A stretch of DNA of 64,000 bases. Source: Flaviaestuariibacter sp. Lineage in GTDB: Bacteria; Bacteroidota; Bacteroidia; Chitinophagales; Chitinophagaceae. Under the pieces are notes generated by a model. It was not told where the DNA came from. It saw only the letters and a program-made list of their open reading frames with translations, and made no database searches. The stretch is taken from contig JAOQAI010000015.1 of assembly GCA_025963645.1 (NCBI GenBank), positions 201,827-265,826 on the forward strand. The letters are read 5' to 3'. Position 1 is the stretch's first letter, and every line of letters begins with the position of its first letter. The position numbers were made by a program, and so were the translations under genes. Shown here piece by piece: positions 1 to 8,305 of the stretch.

Positions 1-39
1 TTTCCTTCCTTTTGTATCAAAGCTGGTAAATAAGGATAA

Positions 40-873
40 ATGAAAACACTTTTTGTCAGCTTTCTTCTTTTATTATTAGCCTCTCCAGCCTTTAGTCAAC
101 ATAAGGCAATCAAGGTAAAAAAATGGGGAAAGGGAAGCCCGGTATTGTTTTTACCCGGGTTTACTACCCCAGGGTCAATATGGAATGAGACAGTATCTAA
201 TTTAAAAGACGGTAAGCAGGCTCATACCGTTTCTTACGCAGGCTTTAATGGAATAGCTCCCATTGATACTCCTTGGTACCCTGCTATTAAAGCACAATTA
301 ATTGAGTACATAAGAAAAGAAAGGCTTACTGACATTACTATAATAGGACATAGCATGGGTGGTAACCTGGCTATTGACATTGCTGCTGCATTGCCTGATA
401 GAATAAGTAAACTGATTTTAGTGGATGCCATTCCCTGTATGCGGGAATTAATGATGCCGGGTGTTACAGCGACTGTCATTCAATATAATAGTCCTTATAA
501 CAAACAGGTACTTCAAATGAAAGATGAGGCGTTTCAGCAGATGGCCGTTATGATGGCTACTAACATGACTATAAGGAAAAATTATGTCGATACACTCACA
601 CGATGGATTAAGGAAGCCGATCGTAATACCTATGTTTACGGATATACTGATTTACTTAAGCTTGATTTACGTGATATACTTGCTGACGTGACCGCAGAGA
701 CATTAATTTTAGGAGCATCATTTCCAAGCGCTGAGATAGCAAGGGGAACTTTCGAAAAACAATATACAAACCTTAAGACGAAAACCATTAAAATGGCAAC
801 AGATAGTAAGCATTTTATAATGCTTGATCAGCCGCAATGGTTTTATGAACAGGTAAACGCTTTTCTTGATTAA
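40..873 (+). CDS. Secreted alpha/beta hydrolase
   Basis: A 277-residue alpha/beta-fold hydrolase. Residues 1-19 form a signal peptide (hydrophobic run, then SPAFSQ), so it should act in the periplasm or outside. The PGF motif near residue 40 fits the oxyanion strand and GHSMGG at 103-108 is the nucleophile elbow with Ser105; the late His258 (SKHF) is a good catalytic base. The substrate cannot be read from the sequence; esterase or lipase activity is likely. It lies 80 bases upstream of the sigma factor on the same strand and may be independent of it. The motifs make the fold assignment firm and the function open. Confidence 0.8.
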   Translation: MKTLFVSFLLLLLASPAFSQHKAIKVKKWGKGSPVLFLPGFTTPGSIWNETVSNLKDGKQAHTVSYAGFNGIAPIDTPWYPAIKAQLIEYIRKERLTDITIIGHSMGGNLAIDIAAALPDRISKLILVDAIPCMRELMMPGVTATVIQYNSPYNKQVLQMKDEAFQQMAVMMATNMTIRKNYVDTLTRWIKEADRNTYVYGYTDLLKLDLRDILADVTAETLILGASFPSAEIARGTFEKQYTNLKTKTIKMATDSKHFIMLDQPQWFYEQVNAFLD

Positions 874-953
874 AGAAACTGGAAGAGCATAGTTCTGATT
901 CGTATAGTTAACATTAATACATAATCTTTTAATAGAACAGATTTTCTAATAAA

Positions 954-1454
954 TTGACGCATTCCCCTTCATTAAAAACACTATTCTCCTCTTTGCACCA
1001 AGAGCATCATGCAATGGTGCTTCAGATGTGCCTTGGGTTTATGAAAGGTGACAGGGAGTTGGCAAAGGATCTAGCTCAGGAAGTTTTTATCAACGTATGG
1101 AACGCGCTTCCCTCATTTAAAGGTGGTTCAACACCCAAAACATGGATTTATCGCATTACGGTAAATACCTGCCTGCTTTATATCCGGTCAATTAATAGAA
1201 AGCAAGTGATACCGATTGAAGCAGACAATTACACAGATGCATTTGAACGGGCAGGACATGAGGAAGAACAACATTTAGCATTGTATAAGGCAATAGGGGA
1301 ATTACCTAAACTAGAACGCCTTGTAATAATGTTGGTATTAGATGGGGTAAAGTATGAAGAAATTGAAAAAGTAACAGGGATCAATAGTATTAATCTTCGG
1401 GTGAAGATTCACAGGATAAAGAAAAAAATGAGGCAACTCTTAAAACAGGATTAG
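954..1454 (+). CDS. ECF-type RNA polymerase sigma factor
   Basis: A 166-residue sigma-70 family factor of the extracytoplasmic function group. Region 2 spans roughly residues 15-80 (DLAQEVFINVW, then the TWIYRITVNTCL segment) and region 4 residues 105-163, a helix-turn-helix with LPKLERLVIMLVLDGVKYEEI. The start is a TTG: an in-frame stop lies at 933 and no ATG follows until 1014, which would cut into region 2. It probably redirects RNA polymerase to a small regulon in response to an envelope signal. The next gene starts 4 bases after its stop and, by the usual arrangement, could encode the anti-sigma or sensor partner. Confidence 0.85.
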   Translation: MTHSPSLKTLFSSLHQEHHAMVLQMCLGFMKGDRELAKDLAQEVFINVWNALPSFKGGSTPKTWIYRITVNTCLLYIRSINRKQVIPIEADNYTDAFERAGHEEEQHLALYKAIGELPKLERLVIMLVLDGVKYEEIEKVTGINSINLRVKIHRIKKKMRQLLKQD

Positions 1455-1458
1455 TAAA

Positions 1459-2040
1459 ATGGAAAACTTAGAGACCCAGTGGAAGGCTGCCAGGCAAGCA
1501 ATATCAATTTCGCCCTCAAAGCCGGATGAACTGATCCAACTTGCAACACGGCGAAAAAAGACCCTTCTTTACTTTCACTTTGGCAACATTATCATCTTTA
1601 CCGTAACGCTGGTAATCCTTTCTCTCTTCTTTAATTCAGTAGTTCTGAAAGAGCGCATCAGTATAATAGGTATGTTCCTTATGCTTTCAAGTCTGTCTGT
1701 TAGACTTCTTATTGAAATTATCAGTACGATTAAATCGAAGAAAATACAGCTATTAAGCAGCACATCAGCCGCCACCGATAGGGCGCTTTCGTTTTATAGT
1801 TTTCGTAAAAAAGTTCATGGGACCCCTACCATCACGACAGTTGTTGTATATATAATGGGATTTTATTTATTGTCCCCAGAGTTCAGTCAGCACATCGGGC
1901 TGAAGTGGATGATAATGATGCATGTATCGTTTTTATTAGCTGCTCTTGTACTTATTACACAGGCGAAAAAAGGTATGAAAAGAGAAATGGACGCTTTAAA
2001 ATCCCTTATCGATCTGAAAAAAGAGATGAACACTGATTAA
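1459..2040 (+). CDS. Membrane protein downstream of ECF sigma factor, possible anti-sigma
   Basis: A 193-residue protein without a recognised domain. A hydrophilic N-terminus of about 35 residues (MENLETQWKAARQ) is followed by four hydrophobic segments at roughly 37-60, 65-90, 124-142 and 146-166 and a charged C-terminal tail. The 4-base gap after the sigma factor indicates co-translation. Anti-sigma factors often have a cytoplasmic N-terminal sigma-binding region before the membrane, so that role is plausible, but I see no zinc or HxxxCxxC motif and the call is by position only. Confidence 0.6.
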   Translation: MENLETQWKAARQAISISPSKPDELIQLATRRKKTLLYFHFGNIIIFTVTLVILSLFFNSVVLKERISIIGMFLMLSSLSVRLLIEIISTIKSKKIQLLSSTSAATDRALSFYSFRKKVHGTPTITTVVVYIMGFYLLSPEFSQHIGLKWMIMMHVSFLLAALVLITQAKKGMKREMDALKSLIDLKKEMNTD

Positions 2041-2080
2041 GAGGGCATTTGAGTGATTCATAACTACAAATTGACCCTAA

Positions 2081-2656
2081 ATGAAAGATATCATGATGAC
2101 AAAAGATCTTTTGGATAAACTGCGGCTGGATTTATCAATTAAAGCCAAGAATGGACTTGATTTTACATTAGCTGCCGCTATCATTTGGGCATTGATTTCA
2201 TTTATTTGGACAGTCAATACCAGCCCTTACAATAAATCTATATTCACTTTTATGGTAGGGGCTCTATTACTGCCACTCGCTTTTTTGTTCTCTAAACTAT
2301 TTAAAACAACTTGGACCATTGAAGACAACCCTTTGCAACCTTTAGGGCTCTGGTTAAACTTTTCTCAATTATTCTATTTTCCCTTCTTAGTATTTACTAT
2401 GATCAAAATGCCTGGTCATTTTATTATGGTTTATGCTATAATTACCGGTGGTCATTTCTTTCCTTATGCCTGGTTTTATAAGACACGTTGGTATGCTATA
2501 TTCGCAGGGATCATCGTATTGGGGGCTTTATTCTTCGGGCTAAGTCTGCCAAATGATAAAACTTATTTTGTAGGAATCTTTACTAGCATTTCTCTGCTCC
2601 TAATAACCATTTGCTTGTATTTTGATTCTGAACGAAAACTAAAGAATAATAATTAA
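2081..2656 (+). CDS. Multi-pass membrane protein of unknown function
   Basis: A 191-residue, strongly hydrophobic protein with about six predicted membrane segments and short charged ends. It begins 40 bases after the preceding membrane protein, so sigma factor, first membrane protein and this one look like one transcript. The general form (N-terminal helix with KDLLDKLRLDLSIKAKNG, then paired helices, FFPYAWFY in the middle) resembles small DUF7010-like membrane proteins, but that is a weak memory-based match. No catalytic residues are evident. An ATG at 2081 opens the frame; the internal ATGs at 2093 or 2096 are also possible. Confidence 0.6.
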   Translation: MKDIMMTKDLLDKLRLDLSIKAKNGLDFTLAAAIIWALISFIWTVNTSPYNKSIFTFMVGALLLPLAFLFSKLFKTTWTIEDNPLQPLGLWLNFSQLFYFPFLVFTMIKMPGHFIMVYAIITGGHFFPYAWFYKTRWYAIFAGIIVLGALFFGLSLPNDKTYFVGIFTSISLLLITICLYFDSERKLKNNN

Positions 2657-2849
2657 GCCGTATTCATTGGTATTGTACTTTTTACTATAATATATAGCGG
2701 CTTTATCAGACGAGCACATGCTAAGGAATGTTTAAACTCACTAGGGTTGTGCGCATTATCATAATCAGTTTGGTATGGAGAAAAAAGGCGTTGGTGTAAA
2801 ACTAATGGCAGCCCTGTTTATTAAGAGTTAATTGCTGAAAATTATAATC

Positions 2850-3575
2850 ATGAAACAAGTAGGCATTTTTCTTTTCCTTTTTGGCATTCAAACCACACAG
2901 GCGCAAACGGTATCACCGGGCGATAAAATGTTTTCGCGGCTATCGGTAAAGCCCGACACATACACCATGAAACTATTTATGGTAAAAGACACCCAGCAGC
3001 GGGAATTAGGTGAATCCCTGGTTACCATTGAGAACAAAGAAGGAAAGCTATTTATTATCCAGGATATTAAGATCAAGGGAATGCCGGCACGCTGGATTGA
3101 TTCAGCTGTAACAGAAGCAGGCACTTTCAAGCCGTTGTATCATTCTTCCAATAATATGCAAAGGGACATGGTGATCCGGTTTTCCGGAAATTATATTAGC
3201 GGGCATTACAACGACAAAATAAAGAAAACCACATCCCTCATTTCCGACACTATCGAAGCCAACTATTTTGATTCAAATTTTTACCCGTTTTTGGTTGCCT
3301 GGTTGCCGCTTAAAGAAGGGTTTACCTCAAAATTCACTATCTACGATTATTCCGGTCCGCAAAAGCATGGTCCGCTGGGAGCCTCCATTGATGCCGTAAG
3401 GAAGACAACGATAACCATTGAGGGAAAAATGATCGAGGTTTTTGAAGTGACGCTCTTTAATGAAATCAGCAATAGCTCCGGCAAATACTATGTAGGTGTA
3501 AAGGATAATAAAATTTACCAGATTGACTCCGTAACGCCACGAGGCACCATGCGTATGGTGAGAGGAAAAGTATAA
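2850..3575 (+). CDS. Secreted protein of unknown function
   Basis: A 241-residue exported protein. The ATG at 2850 is preferred over an upstream in-frame TTG at 2832 because it starts directly at a clean signal peptide (MKQVGIFLFLFGIQTTQAQ). The mature part is rich in beta-strand patterns and short charged turns and contains the repeated theme of a substance measured against a sugar- or lipid-carrying scaffold only in a general sense; it recalls DUF3108-like periplasmic proteins (EANYFDSNFYPFLVAWLPLKEG, given here in two overlapping parts: EANYFDSNF and PFLVAWLPL). No catalytic motif is seen. It stands alone, about 175 bases after the membrane protein operon. Confidence 0.6.
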   Translation: MKQVGIFLFLFGIQTTQAQTVSPGDKMFSRLSVKPDTYTMKLFMVKDTQQRELGESLVTIENKEGKLFIIQDIKIKGMPARWIDSAVTEAGTFKPLYHSSNNMQRDMVIRFSGNYISGHYNDKIKKTTSLISDTIEANYFDSNFYPFLVAWLPLKEGFTSKFTIYDYSGPQKHGPLGASIDAVRKTTITIEGKMIEVFEVTLFNEISNSSGKYYVGVKDNKIYQIDSVTPRGTMRMVRGKV

Positions 3576-4018
3576 AGGCAGTTCACGGGTAAGCAGCGGG
3601 CATTTAAACATGTATGTTTTTATAATGGGAAAATAAGTATTTGGATTTATTCAGGGAACCCCATATAACCCGCAATATGAATAATAATAAATGCTGGGTG
3701 CTAATTTAGAGAGGCGATTCGAACATAATTATCTTACTAAATAATTCTCATGGCATTGTATGCTACAATAGTAGAAGATTATATATTGGGTTAATAAAGG
3801 TTGGGTTTAGAAATGTTATACCCAGCCATAATAGATCTCTGCTATATGTCCTGCCTAAGTTTAGGTGTTCCAGTAATCGAAAAGGATTCAATTACGATCT
3901 ATATTATAAGCAGGTAGAATGCATAGGATGACCAGAGTTCTAACTTTTATTCTGAGTGTTAAAAGGAATTAATTATAACAGGTTACCCATTTTAAACATG
4001 ATAGGTGTTGTAGTGTAA
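3576..4018. other. Intergenic stretch without a recognised gene
   Basis: About 440 AT-rich bases between the secreted protein and the AraC regulator. I see no tRNA-like fold, no repeat shared with the rest of the window, and no open frame with protein-like composition. An open frame on the minus strand at 3327-3611 mostly mirrors the preceding gene and is not supported. Confidence 0.5.
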
Positions 4019-4037
4019 AAGAAAGCGGCCCTTTCTT
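4019..4037. promoter_or_regulatory. Short perfect palindrome upstream of AraC regulator
   Basis: AAGAAAG-cggcc-CTTTCTT, two 7-base arms around a 5-base centre, about 70 bases before the likely regulator start. It could be an operator, perhaps for autoregulation, or a chance palindrome; nothing else supports a choice. Confidence 0.25.
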
Positions 4038-4105
4038 GTATGAATCAGTTTCGTGGTGTAAGTGCCAAATTTTTCTATTCCACTATATTTACGTTTCTGC
4101 AAAGG

Positions 4106-5161
4106 ATGGAATTAGAGAAAATTATATTGATAGTCTTAAGCGGACTGGGTGTTTTCCATGGGATTTTCATAGCACTAATCCTTTGGGCTGGAAAGAATGC
4201 ATCAAATATTTCCAACCGGGTTTTAAGTGTCTTAATGATCATCCTTTCAATCAGAATTGGAAAGTCTGTGGTTCTGGAGTTTTCGAAAGAGCTTAGTATT
4301 ATTTATGTATATCTCGGCTTATGTCTGCTCCTCTTTATAGGCCCCTTATTTTATATGTATTGCCGGGCACTGGTCAGCAAACAGGGGTCCATGATCAAAC
4401 GGGAGTGGTTGCATTTTTTGCCTGGAGCCCTTTTCATTTTTTTGGCCATTCCATTACAATGGGTTGGGTTTAAAAATTTGCCTGTTGCTGTCACAATGCT
4501 CCTGTTTTTTATTTTCTATTCCCATTTACTCGGTTATTTACTGTTTACTAAGAACAGGATAATAGGTCAAGGTGAAGCTACTAAGCAAAGCGGGGAGGTA
4601 AGTGAATGGTTAAATATTCTGTTTTATGGATTGATTTCAATTTGGCTTGTCTATGTACTAAACCTATTTGAAGATCTGGTTCCCTATATCATTGGACCAA
4701 TCGTCTATTCCCTTACGGTTTACATTGTTACCTATCTGGCTTTCACAAAAAAGTATTTACAATCGATCAATGCCGTAAAATACCAGGCAGCAACTTTTAG
4801 TGAAGAGGAAACACAAACACTTTATGAAGCTCTGGAAGACCTCGTTAAGACACAGCAGCTTTTTTTGGATTCCACAATTTCGTTAGCTGTACTTTCCAGG
4901 CGCTTACGAGCGAGCACTCAGAAAATCTCTTTTACTGTCAATACGAAGGCCGGCTGCAATTTCAACGAGTACATAAATCGTTACCGGGTTGCCTATGCGG
5001 TCGGACTGCTAAATAAGCCGGAAAACAAAGGAATCACCATAGCATCTATCGGTATGGAAGCCGGGTTTAATAGTCTTTCCAGCTTCAACCAGGCATTTAA
5101 AAAGGTAACTGGTAAGACGCCCTCCCAATTTAGAGGGGCTTTCACGGATGTGAAAGACTAA
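4106..5161 (+). CDS. Membrane-anchored AraC family transcriptional regulator
   Basis: A 351-residue regulator if started at the ATG at 4106 (MELEKIILIVLSG), which opens straight into the first membrane helix; the frame extends upstream to an ATG at 4040 but the extra 22 residues look untypical. The N-terminal 210 residues form about seven hydrophobic segments, and the C-terminal 100 carry the two helix-turn-helix motifs of the AraC/XylS fold, ending with the signature stretch around EAGFNSLSSFNQAFKKVTG and TPSQFR. Such proteins probably sense a ligand or membrane state and act on nearby genes. The secreted esterase 88 bases downstream is the natural target candidate. Confidence 0.85.
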   Translation: MELEKIILIVLSGLGVFHGIFIALILWAGKNASNISNRVLSVLMIILSIRIGKSVVLEFSKELSIIYVYLGLCLLLFIGPLFYMYCRALVSKQGSMIKREWLHFLPGALFIFLAIPLQWVGFKNLPVAVTMLLFFIFYSHLLGYLLFTKNRIIGQGEATKQSGEVSEWLNILFYGLISIWLVYVLNLFEDLVPYIIGPIVYSLTVYIVTYLAFTKKYLQSINAVKYQAATFSEEETQTLYEALEDLVKTQQLFLDSTISLAVLSRRLRASTQKISFTVNTKAGCNFNEYINRYRVAYAVGLLNKPENKGITIASIGMEAGFNSLSSFNQAFKKVTGKTPSQFRGAFTDVKD

Positions 5162-5249
5162 AACTCTATCATTTACTATGAGGAAATGATCATTTTAATA
5201 GGATCTACAAGGGGTTAATGGTTGTTTTGGAGCTAAATCTAAAACAATC

Positions 5250-6131
5250 ATGAAACAGCTTTCACTGACTTTATTACTAAGCTTTTTAATCAATTTTGCT
5301 TTCTGTCAAGCGAGACAATTTCCCTATGGAGGAGAAAGGAGACGATACACGATTTACTTGCCAGCCTCTTACCAAAAAGAAAAAGGAAAGTCTTTTCCCC
5401 TAGTTTTCAACTTTCATGGTGGTGGAATGACCATGACAGAGCAGATGTTTTATTCCAGGATGAATGAGTCGGCTGAAAAGAATGGCTTTATAGTGGTTTA
5501 TCCCCAGGGCATCAAGCAGGACTGGAACGTAGGCTTTGAAATGTCTTATCAATACGGAACTGATGATGTGGGATACATCAAAGCCCTGCTTGCCTCACTA
5601 CTTAAGGAATACAGAATTGAGAAAAGAATGGTTTATGCAACCGGGCTTTCACGGGGAGGCTTTTTCTGTCACCGGCTTGCTACTGAAGTTCCGGAAAGCT
5701 TTGCCGCTATAGCGGCAGTGGGCGCCCCACTTCCGGATTCCGTAGCGTATTTCCATAATAGGAAAGAATCGGTTGGTGTAATGCTAGTGCAGGGTGACCG
5801 GGATGAGATAGTAAGCTACGATGGGAAGGAAAAAGCTTATAGTTCTGCAATGGGAACATTTGAATACTGGAAAAAGCACAATGGCTTGCAGGAATCAGCT
5901 GCCAAACAAACGCTTATTGATTACAACAAAAAGGATAGTACTTCCGTGCAGGTAATGGAAATAAAGGGCAATAGGGTTGGCGTCAGCTTAGTTTCTGTAA
6001 GGGGTGGCGGGCACACCTGGCCAGGAAGCAATCCATTTAATATCGGGTTTCCGCTGGGGGAAACCAGCCAGGATATCAATGTGAATGATCTGATCTGGAA
6101 GTTTCTTTCCCGGCATTCAAGGAAAGAATAA
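5250..6131 (+). CDS. Secreted polyhydroxybutyrate depolymerase/feruloyl-esterase-like hydrolase
   Basis: A 293-residue secreted alpha/beta hydrolase of the LpqC/CE1-like group. Signal peptide at 1-19 (ending NFAFCQA), oxyanion motif HGGG at 56-59, nucleophile elbow GLSRGG at 132-137 with Ser134, a likely catalytic Asp in GDRDEIV, and the family-typical GGGHTWPG near residue 253 holding the catalytic His. Members hydrolyse short polyesters or feruloyl/acetyl esters on plant polysaccharides; the exact substrate is not readable. It follows the AraC regulator on the same strand and may be under its control. Confidence 0.82.
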   Translation: MKQLSLTLLLSFLINFAFCQARQFPYGGERRRYTIYLPASYQKEKGKSFPLVFNFHGGGMTMTEQMFYSRMNESAEKNGFIVVYPQGIKQDWNVGFEMSYQYGTDDVGYIKALLASLLKEYRIEKRMVYATGLSRGGFFCHRLATEVPESFAAIAAVGAPLPDSVAYFHNRKESVGVMLVQGDRDEIVSYDGKEKAYSSAMGTFEYWKKHNGLQESAAKQTLIDYNKKDSTSVQVMEIKGNRVGVSLVSVRGGGHTWPGSNPFNIGFPLGETSQDINVNDLIWKFLSRHSRKE

Positions 6132-6672
6132 GACAGGGGAGACGACTTAGTGCAACCTTTTTTTAAGATGGAATAAGCTAAATCATTTGCAAAGAGGAAG
6201 AAGAAGGAGTGTAGACTAACGAGCAGACAGACAAATATTACCTGGATAGGATTATTTTATGGAAAGCTTTTTAATCAGAGAACTCCTCGAGGATTTAGAT
6301 GGATTAGAAAAACATCAAAACTTAGATCATTATGAGAATTGCTAAAGTCCTGCACAATTGCAATTTCTTCATGCCCAAAATTTACTGCCCATTGGTTCCT
6401 ACCATAATCTTGAACTAAAGCAATGCATTCTTTACTACTAATGTAAAGCTGATAGAATAAAAGGAATAATTAGGATAGTATATCGTTGTAGCAAAGTAAG
6501 GGCTAGTCAGGATTATATGGAGTAGTATTGCTTCTGAGAGTCTTTCCAGTTAGTTGGGAGAGCTATGCATGATAAGTGAATGCGTTTGGGTGTAAATTTT
6601 GCGAAGCAGAAAAACTTCTAAAACCCAACTTTGCCACTTTAAATGTTAAATAGTTTTTATCGTTAGATCTCT
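6132..6672. other. Intergenic stretch without a recognised gene
   Basis: About 540 AT-rich bases between the esterase stop and the candidate small-RNA promoter. No protein-like frame, tRNA pattern or repeat shared within this window was seen. Confidence 0.5.
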
Positions 6673-6703
6673 TTTGTAAGCCACATCGAAATAGCTATCT
6701 TTA
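6673..6703 (+). promoter_or_regulatory. Bacteroidota-type promoter for a short transcript
   Basis: TTTG at 6673-6676 and TATCTTTA at 6696-6703, 19 bases apart, close to the Bacteroidota consensus TTTG-N19-TAnnTTTG. Transcription would begin near 6710 and meet the terminator at 6821-6854. Confidence 0.6.
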
Positions 6704-6709
6704 CGTTAG

Positions 6710-6857
6710 TTCTTTATACCAGTGAGTTATTCGTGAGCTTGTGTAGCTTGAATCCTTGCATTTTATTGATAATCAAATACTTGATGGCGGTAGCTTTTCG
6801 GGCTGTCTTCCCGACACTTTAGAAAAAGCCTTCAGGAAACTGGAGGCTTTTTCTATT
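6710..6857 (+). ncRNA. Candidate small RNA or leader attenuator
   Basis: A stretch of about 145 bases bounded by a consensus-like promoter and a strong intrinsic terminator, without an open frame of note. Internal pairing includes CGGG at 6799-6802 with CCCG at 6810-6813 and a palindrome around 6767-6777. It does not show the tmRNA, SRP RNA or RNase P signatures I know. It ends 26 bases before the PAP2 phosphatase start, so it may be an independent sRNA or a leader whose terminator controls read-through into that gene. Confidence 0.45.
6821..6857 (+). terminator. Intrinsic terminator with 15-bp stem
   Basis: A 15-pair stem (6821-6835 with 6840-6854, one G-T pair) capped by a GAAA tetraloop; the distal arm ends in a T-rich run (GGCTTTTTCT). 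It closes the candidate small RNA. Confidence 0.8.
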
Positions 6858-6882
6858 TAATTTGTGACTTGAACTATCAGTA

Positions 6883-7500
6883 ATGAACAAGAAGGTTTTT
6901 CTCTTTTTTCTCTTTTCGCTCCTGCTGCATTCCGTTTGTGTGGCGCAGAATTGGGATATTGATTTTTTGAAAGAAGCCAATTTAAATCGAAATCGGTCCT
7001 TAGATGGATTTCTGATCTTCATAACTAATTTTGCCGCTCCGCTTGCTTACAGCATACCTTTTTTTCTTCTTCTTTTTGCAGTAATAAACAAGAGAGCGGC
7101 GCTCAAAGAAAAATCCATCTATATCATTCAATCTGCTGCGCTGGCGCTGGCGCTCTCTACTTTACTAAAGCACCTTATTGATCGCCCCCGACCATTCATC
7201 ACCTATCCTTTTTTAGAAAAATTATCTACCGGCGGCAGTAACTCGTTTCCATCAGGACATACCACCGACGCTATAACATTAGCTGCTTCATTAAGCTTTG
7301 CTTTTCCACGTTGGTATGTGATCGTGCCGTCTTTTGCCTGGGCACTTACGGTGGGTTATTCCCGTATGCACTTAGGTGTTCATTATCCTTCTGATGTGAT
7401 AGCCGCTGTATTCTTAGGTACCGGTTGTTCTTTCCTGATTTATAAGCTAAAGGAACGCCGCAAGAAACAGCAAATTGAAAAGGATACCGCTTTAGCCTAA
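6883..7500 (+). CDS. PAP2 superfamily membrane phosphatase
   Basis: A 205-residue lipid phosphatase-like membrane protein. All three PAP2 signature motifs are present: KHLIDRPRP at 96-104, PSGH at 123-126 and SRMHLGVHYPSD at 160-171, with the His of the last two acting in phospho-enzyme formation in this family. Several membrane helices surround them and an N-terminal hydrophobic segment looks like a signal peptide or anchor (VCVAQ). Likely substrates are undecaprenyl pyrophosphate or phosphatidic acid-type lipids. The ATG at 6883 follows the attenuator-like hairpin closely. A shared bidirectional hairpin follows the stop. Confidence 0.88.
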   Translation: MNKKVFLFFLFSLLLHSVCVAQNWDIDFLKEANLNRNRSLDGFLIFITNFAAPLAYSIPFFLLLFAVINKRAALKEKSIYIIQSAALALALSTLLKHLIDRPRPFITYPFLEKLSTGGSNSFPSGHTTDAITLAASLSFAFPRWYVIVPSFAWALTVGYSRMHLGVHYPSDVIAAVFLGTGCSFLIYKLKERRKKQQIEKDTALA

Positions 7501-7504
7501 AACA

Positions 7505-7533
7505 AAGAGGGCTACAAAAGCAGCCCTCTTTCC
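7505..7533. terminator. Bidirectional terminator between converging genes
   Basis: AAGAGGGCT (7505-7513) pairs with AGCCCTCTT (7522-7530) around an 8-base loop. It sits between the converging PAP2 gene and the minus-strand secreted protein and can serve both. Confidence 0.7.
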
Positions 7534-7553
7534 GGTGTATGTAAATAAAATTT

Positions 7554-8141
7554 TTATTGCTGCTGGATAGCTGCATCAGCGGATACAGGTTGTGCTGTTG
7601 CAGTGTTAGCATCTACTTTCGTAGCGGTATAGAAAGTCACTTTTGATTTCGTCTTTGAGGTTTTCGTTTTTATTTTTACTTCCGCCACTTCGCCGGTTGC
7701 AATGGCTGCTGTAGCAATTGGAAACACAGACGCTGGATCCGCTTCATTATAGGCACCCAATGCCAGGTTCAATGTATTGGCATCCTTGTCATAAACCAAA
7801 GTGCCTTCAGGTATTTGCTTACCGGTGCTGCTTTTTTGAGACAGGATGCGGTAAGTGCCAGGGGCTTTTTTCAAATAAGCTTTAAAAGTGCCTTGTGGCA
7901 GCCCGGCAACCCAAACAATGCCTTTGTTGGTAGAATCAAGGCTGATAGTGACTTCAGTGCTTCCTTCCACTGCATTGCTTAATTGGTAAGTTCCAATAAC
8001 CGGAAACGACTTTTGAACGGTCAACGCTCCAGGCATCGGCAGCAGTTTATACTTTGCCTTAATGGAATCGGCTGTGGACTGTGCTTGTACGGCCGCAGAG
8101 GCAAACAGCAGGGCTGTAGCTAAAAAAAGGGTGTTTTTCAT
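7554..8141 (-). CDS. Secreted protein of unknown function
   Basis: A 195-residue exported protein, started at the ATG at 8141 (MKNTLFLATALLF), which leads directly into a signal peptide ending AAVQAQ; an ATG three codons earlier (8150) is the alternative. The mature part is Ser/Thr/Ala rich with alternating polar and hydrophobic residues (GTYQLS, GTFKAYL, GTYRIL), suggesting beta-strands, and a low-complexity Lys/Thr stretch (KIKTKTSKTKSKV) followed by an Ala/Gln tail. No known domain was recognised. Stand-alone gene facing uvrA in the opposite direction. Confidence 0.6.
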   Translation of the reverse strand: MKNTLFLATALLFASAAVQAQSTADSIKAKYKLLPMPGALTVQKSFPVIGTYQLSNAVEGSTEVTISLDSTNKGIVWVAGLPQGTFKAYLKKAPGTYRILSQKSSTGKQIPEGTLVYDKDANTLNLALGAYNEADPASVFPIATAAIATGEVAEVKIKTKTSKTKSKVTFYTATKVDANTATAQPVSADAAIQQQ

Positions 8142-8251
8142 GGTTAGCATTAAGGAATTTTAAGAAAAGGGTGTTTTGCCACCAGTAATGGAATATTGTG
8201 CCAAAAACGGAAGTCCATTAAACTTTCTGGGTTTCAACCCTGTTAAAGCGA

Positions 8252-8281
8252 TTTGCATCTGCCACACCGCCCGTATCTTCG
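8252..8281 (+). promoter_or_regulatory. Promoter of uvrA
   Basis: TTTG at 8252-8255 and TATCTTCG at 8274-8281 with an 18-base spacer match the Bacteroidota promoter form. The start point would lie near 8288, just ahead of the GTG at 8306. No LexA-like site was recognised. Confidence 0.6.
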
Positions 8282-8305
8282 CTTACTAAAAAATTTGGGA
8301 ATCCG

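Noticed and set aside
4036..4296. 86-codon frame overlapping the AraC gene start
   Set aside because: It lies in another frame of the regulator, whose membrane and helix-turn-helix pattern is clear.
6710..6857. tmRNA, SRP RNA or 6S RNA as the identity of the short transcript
   Set aside because: Characteristic ends and motifs of tmRNA and SRP RNA are missing and the long two-arm pairing of 6S RNA is not seen; left as an unnamed candidate.
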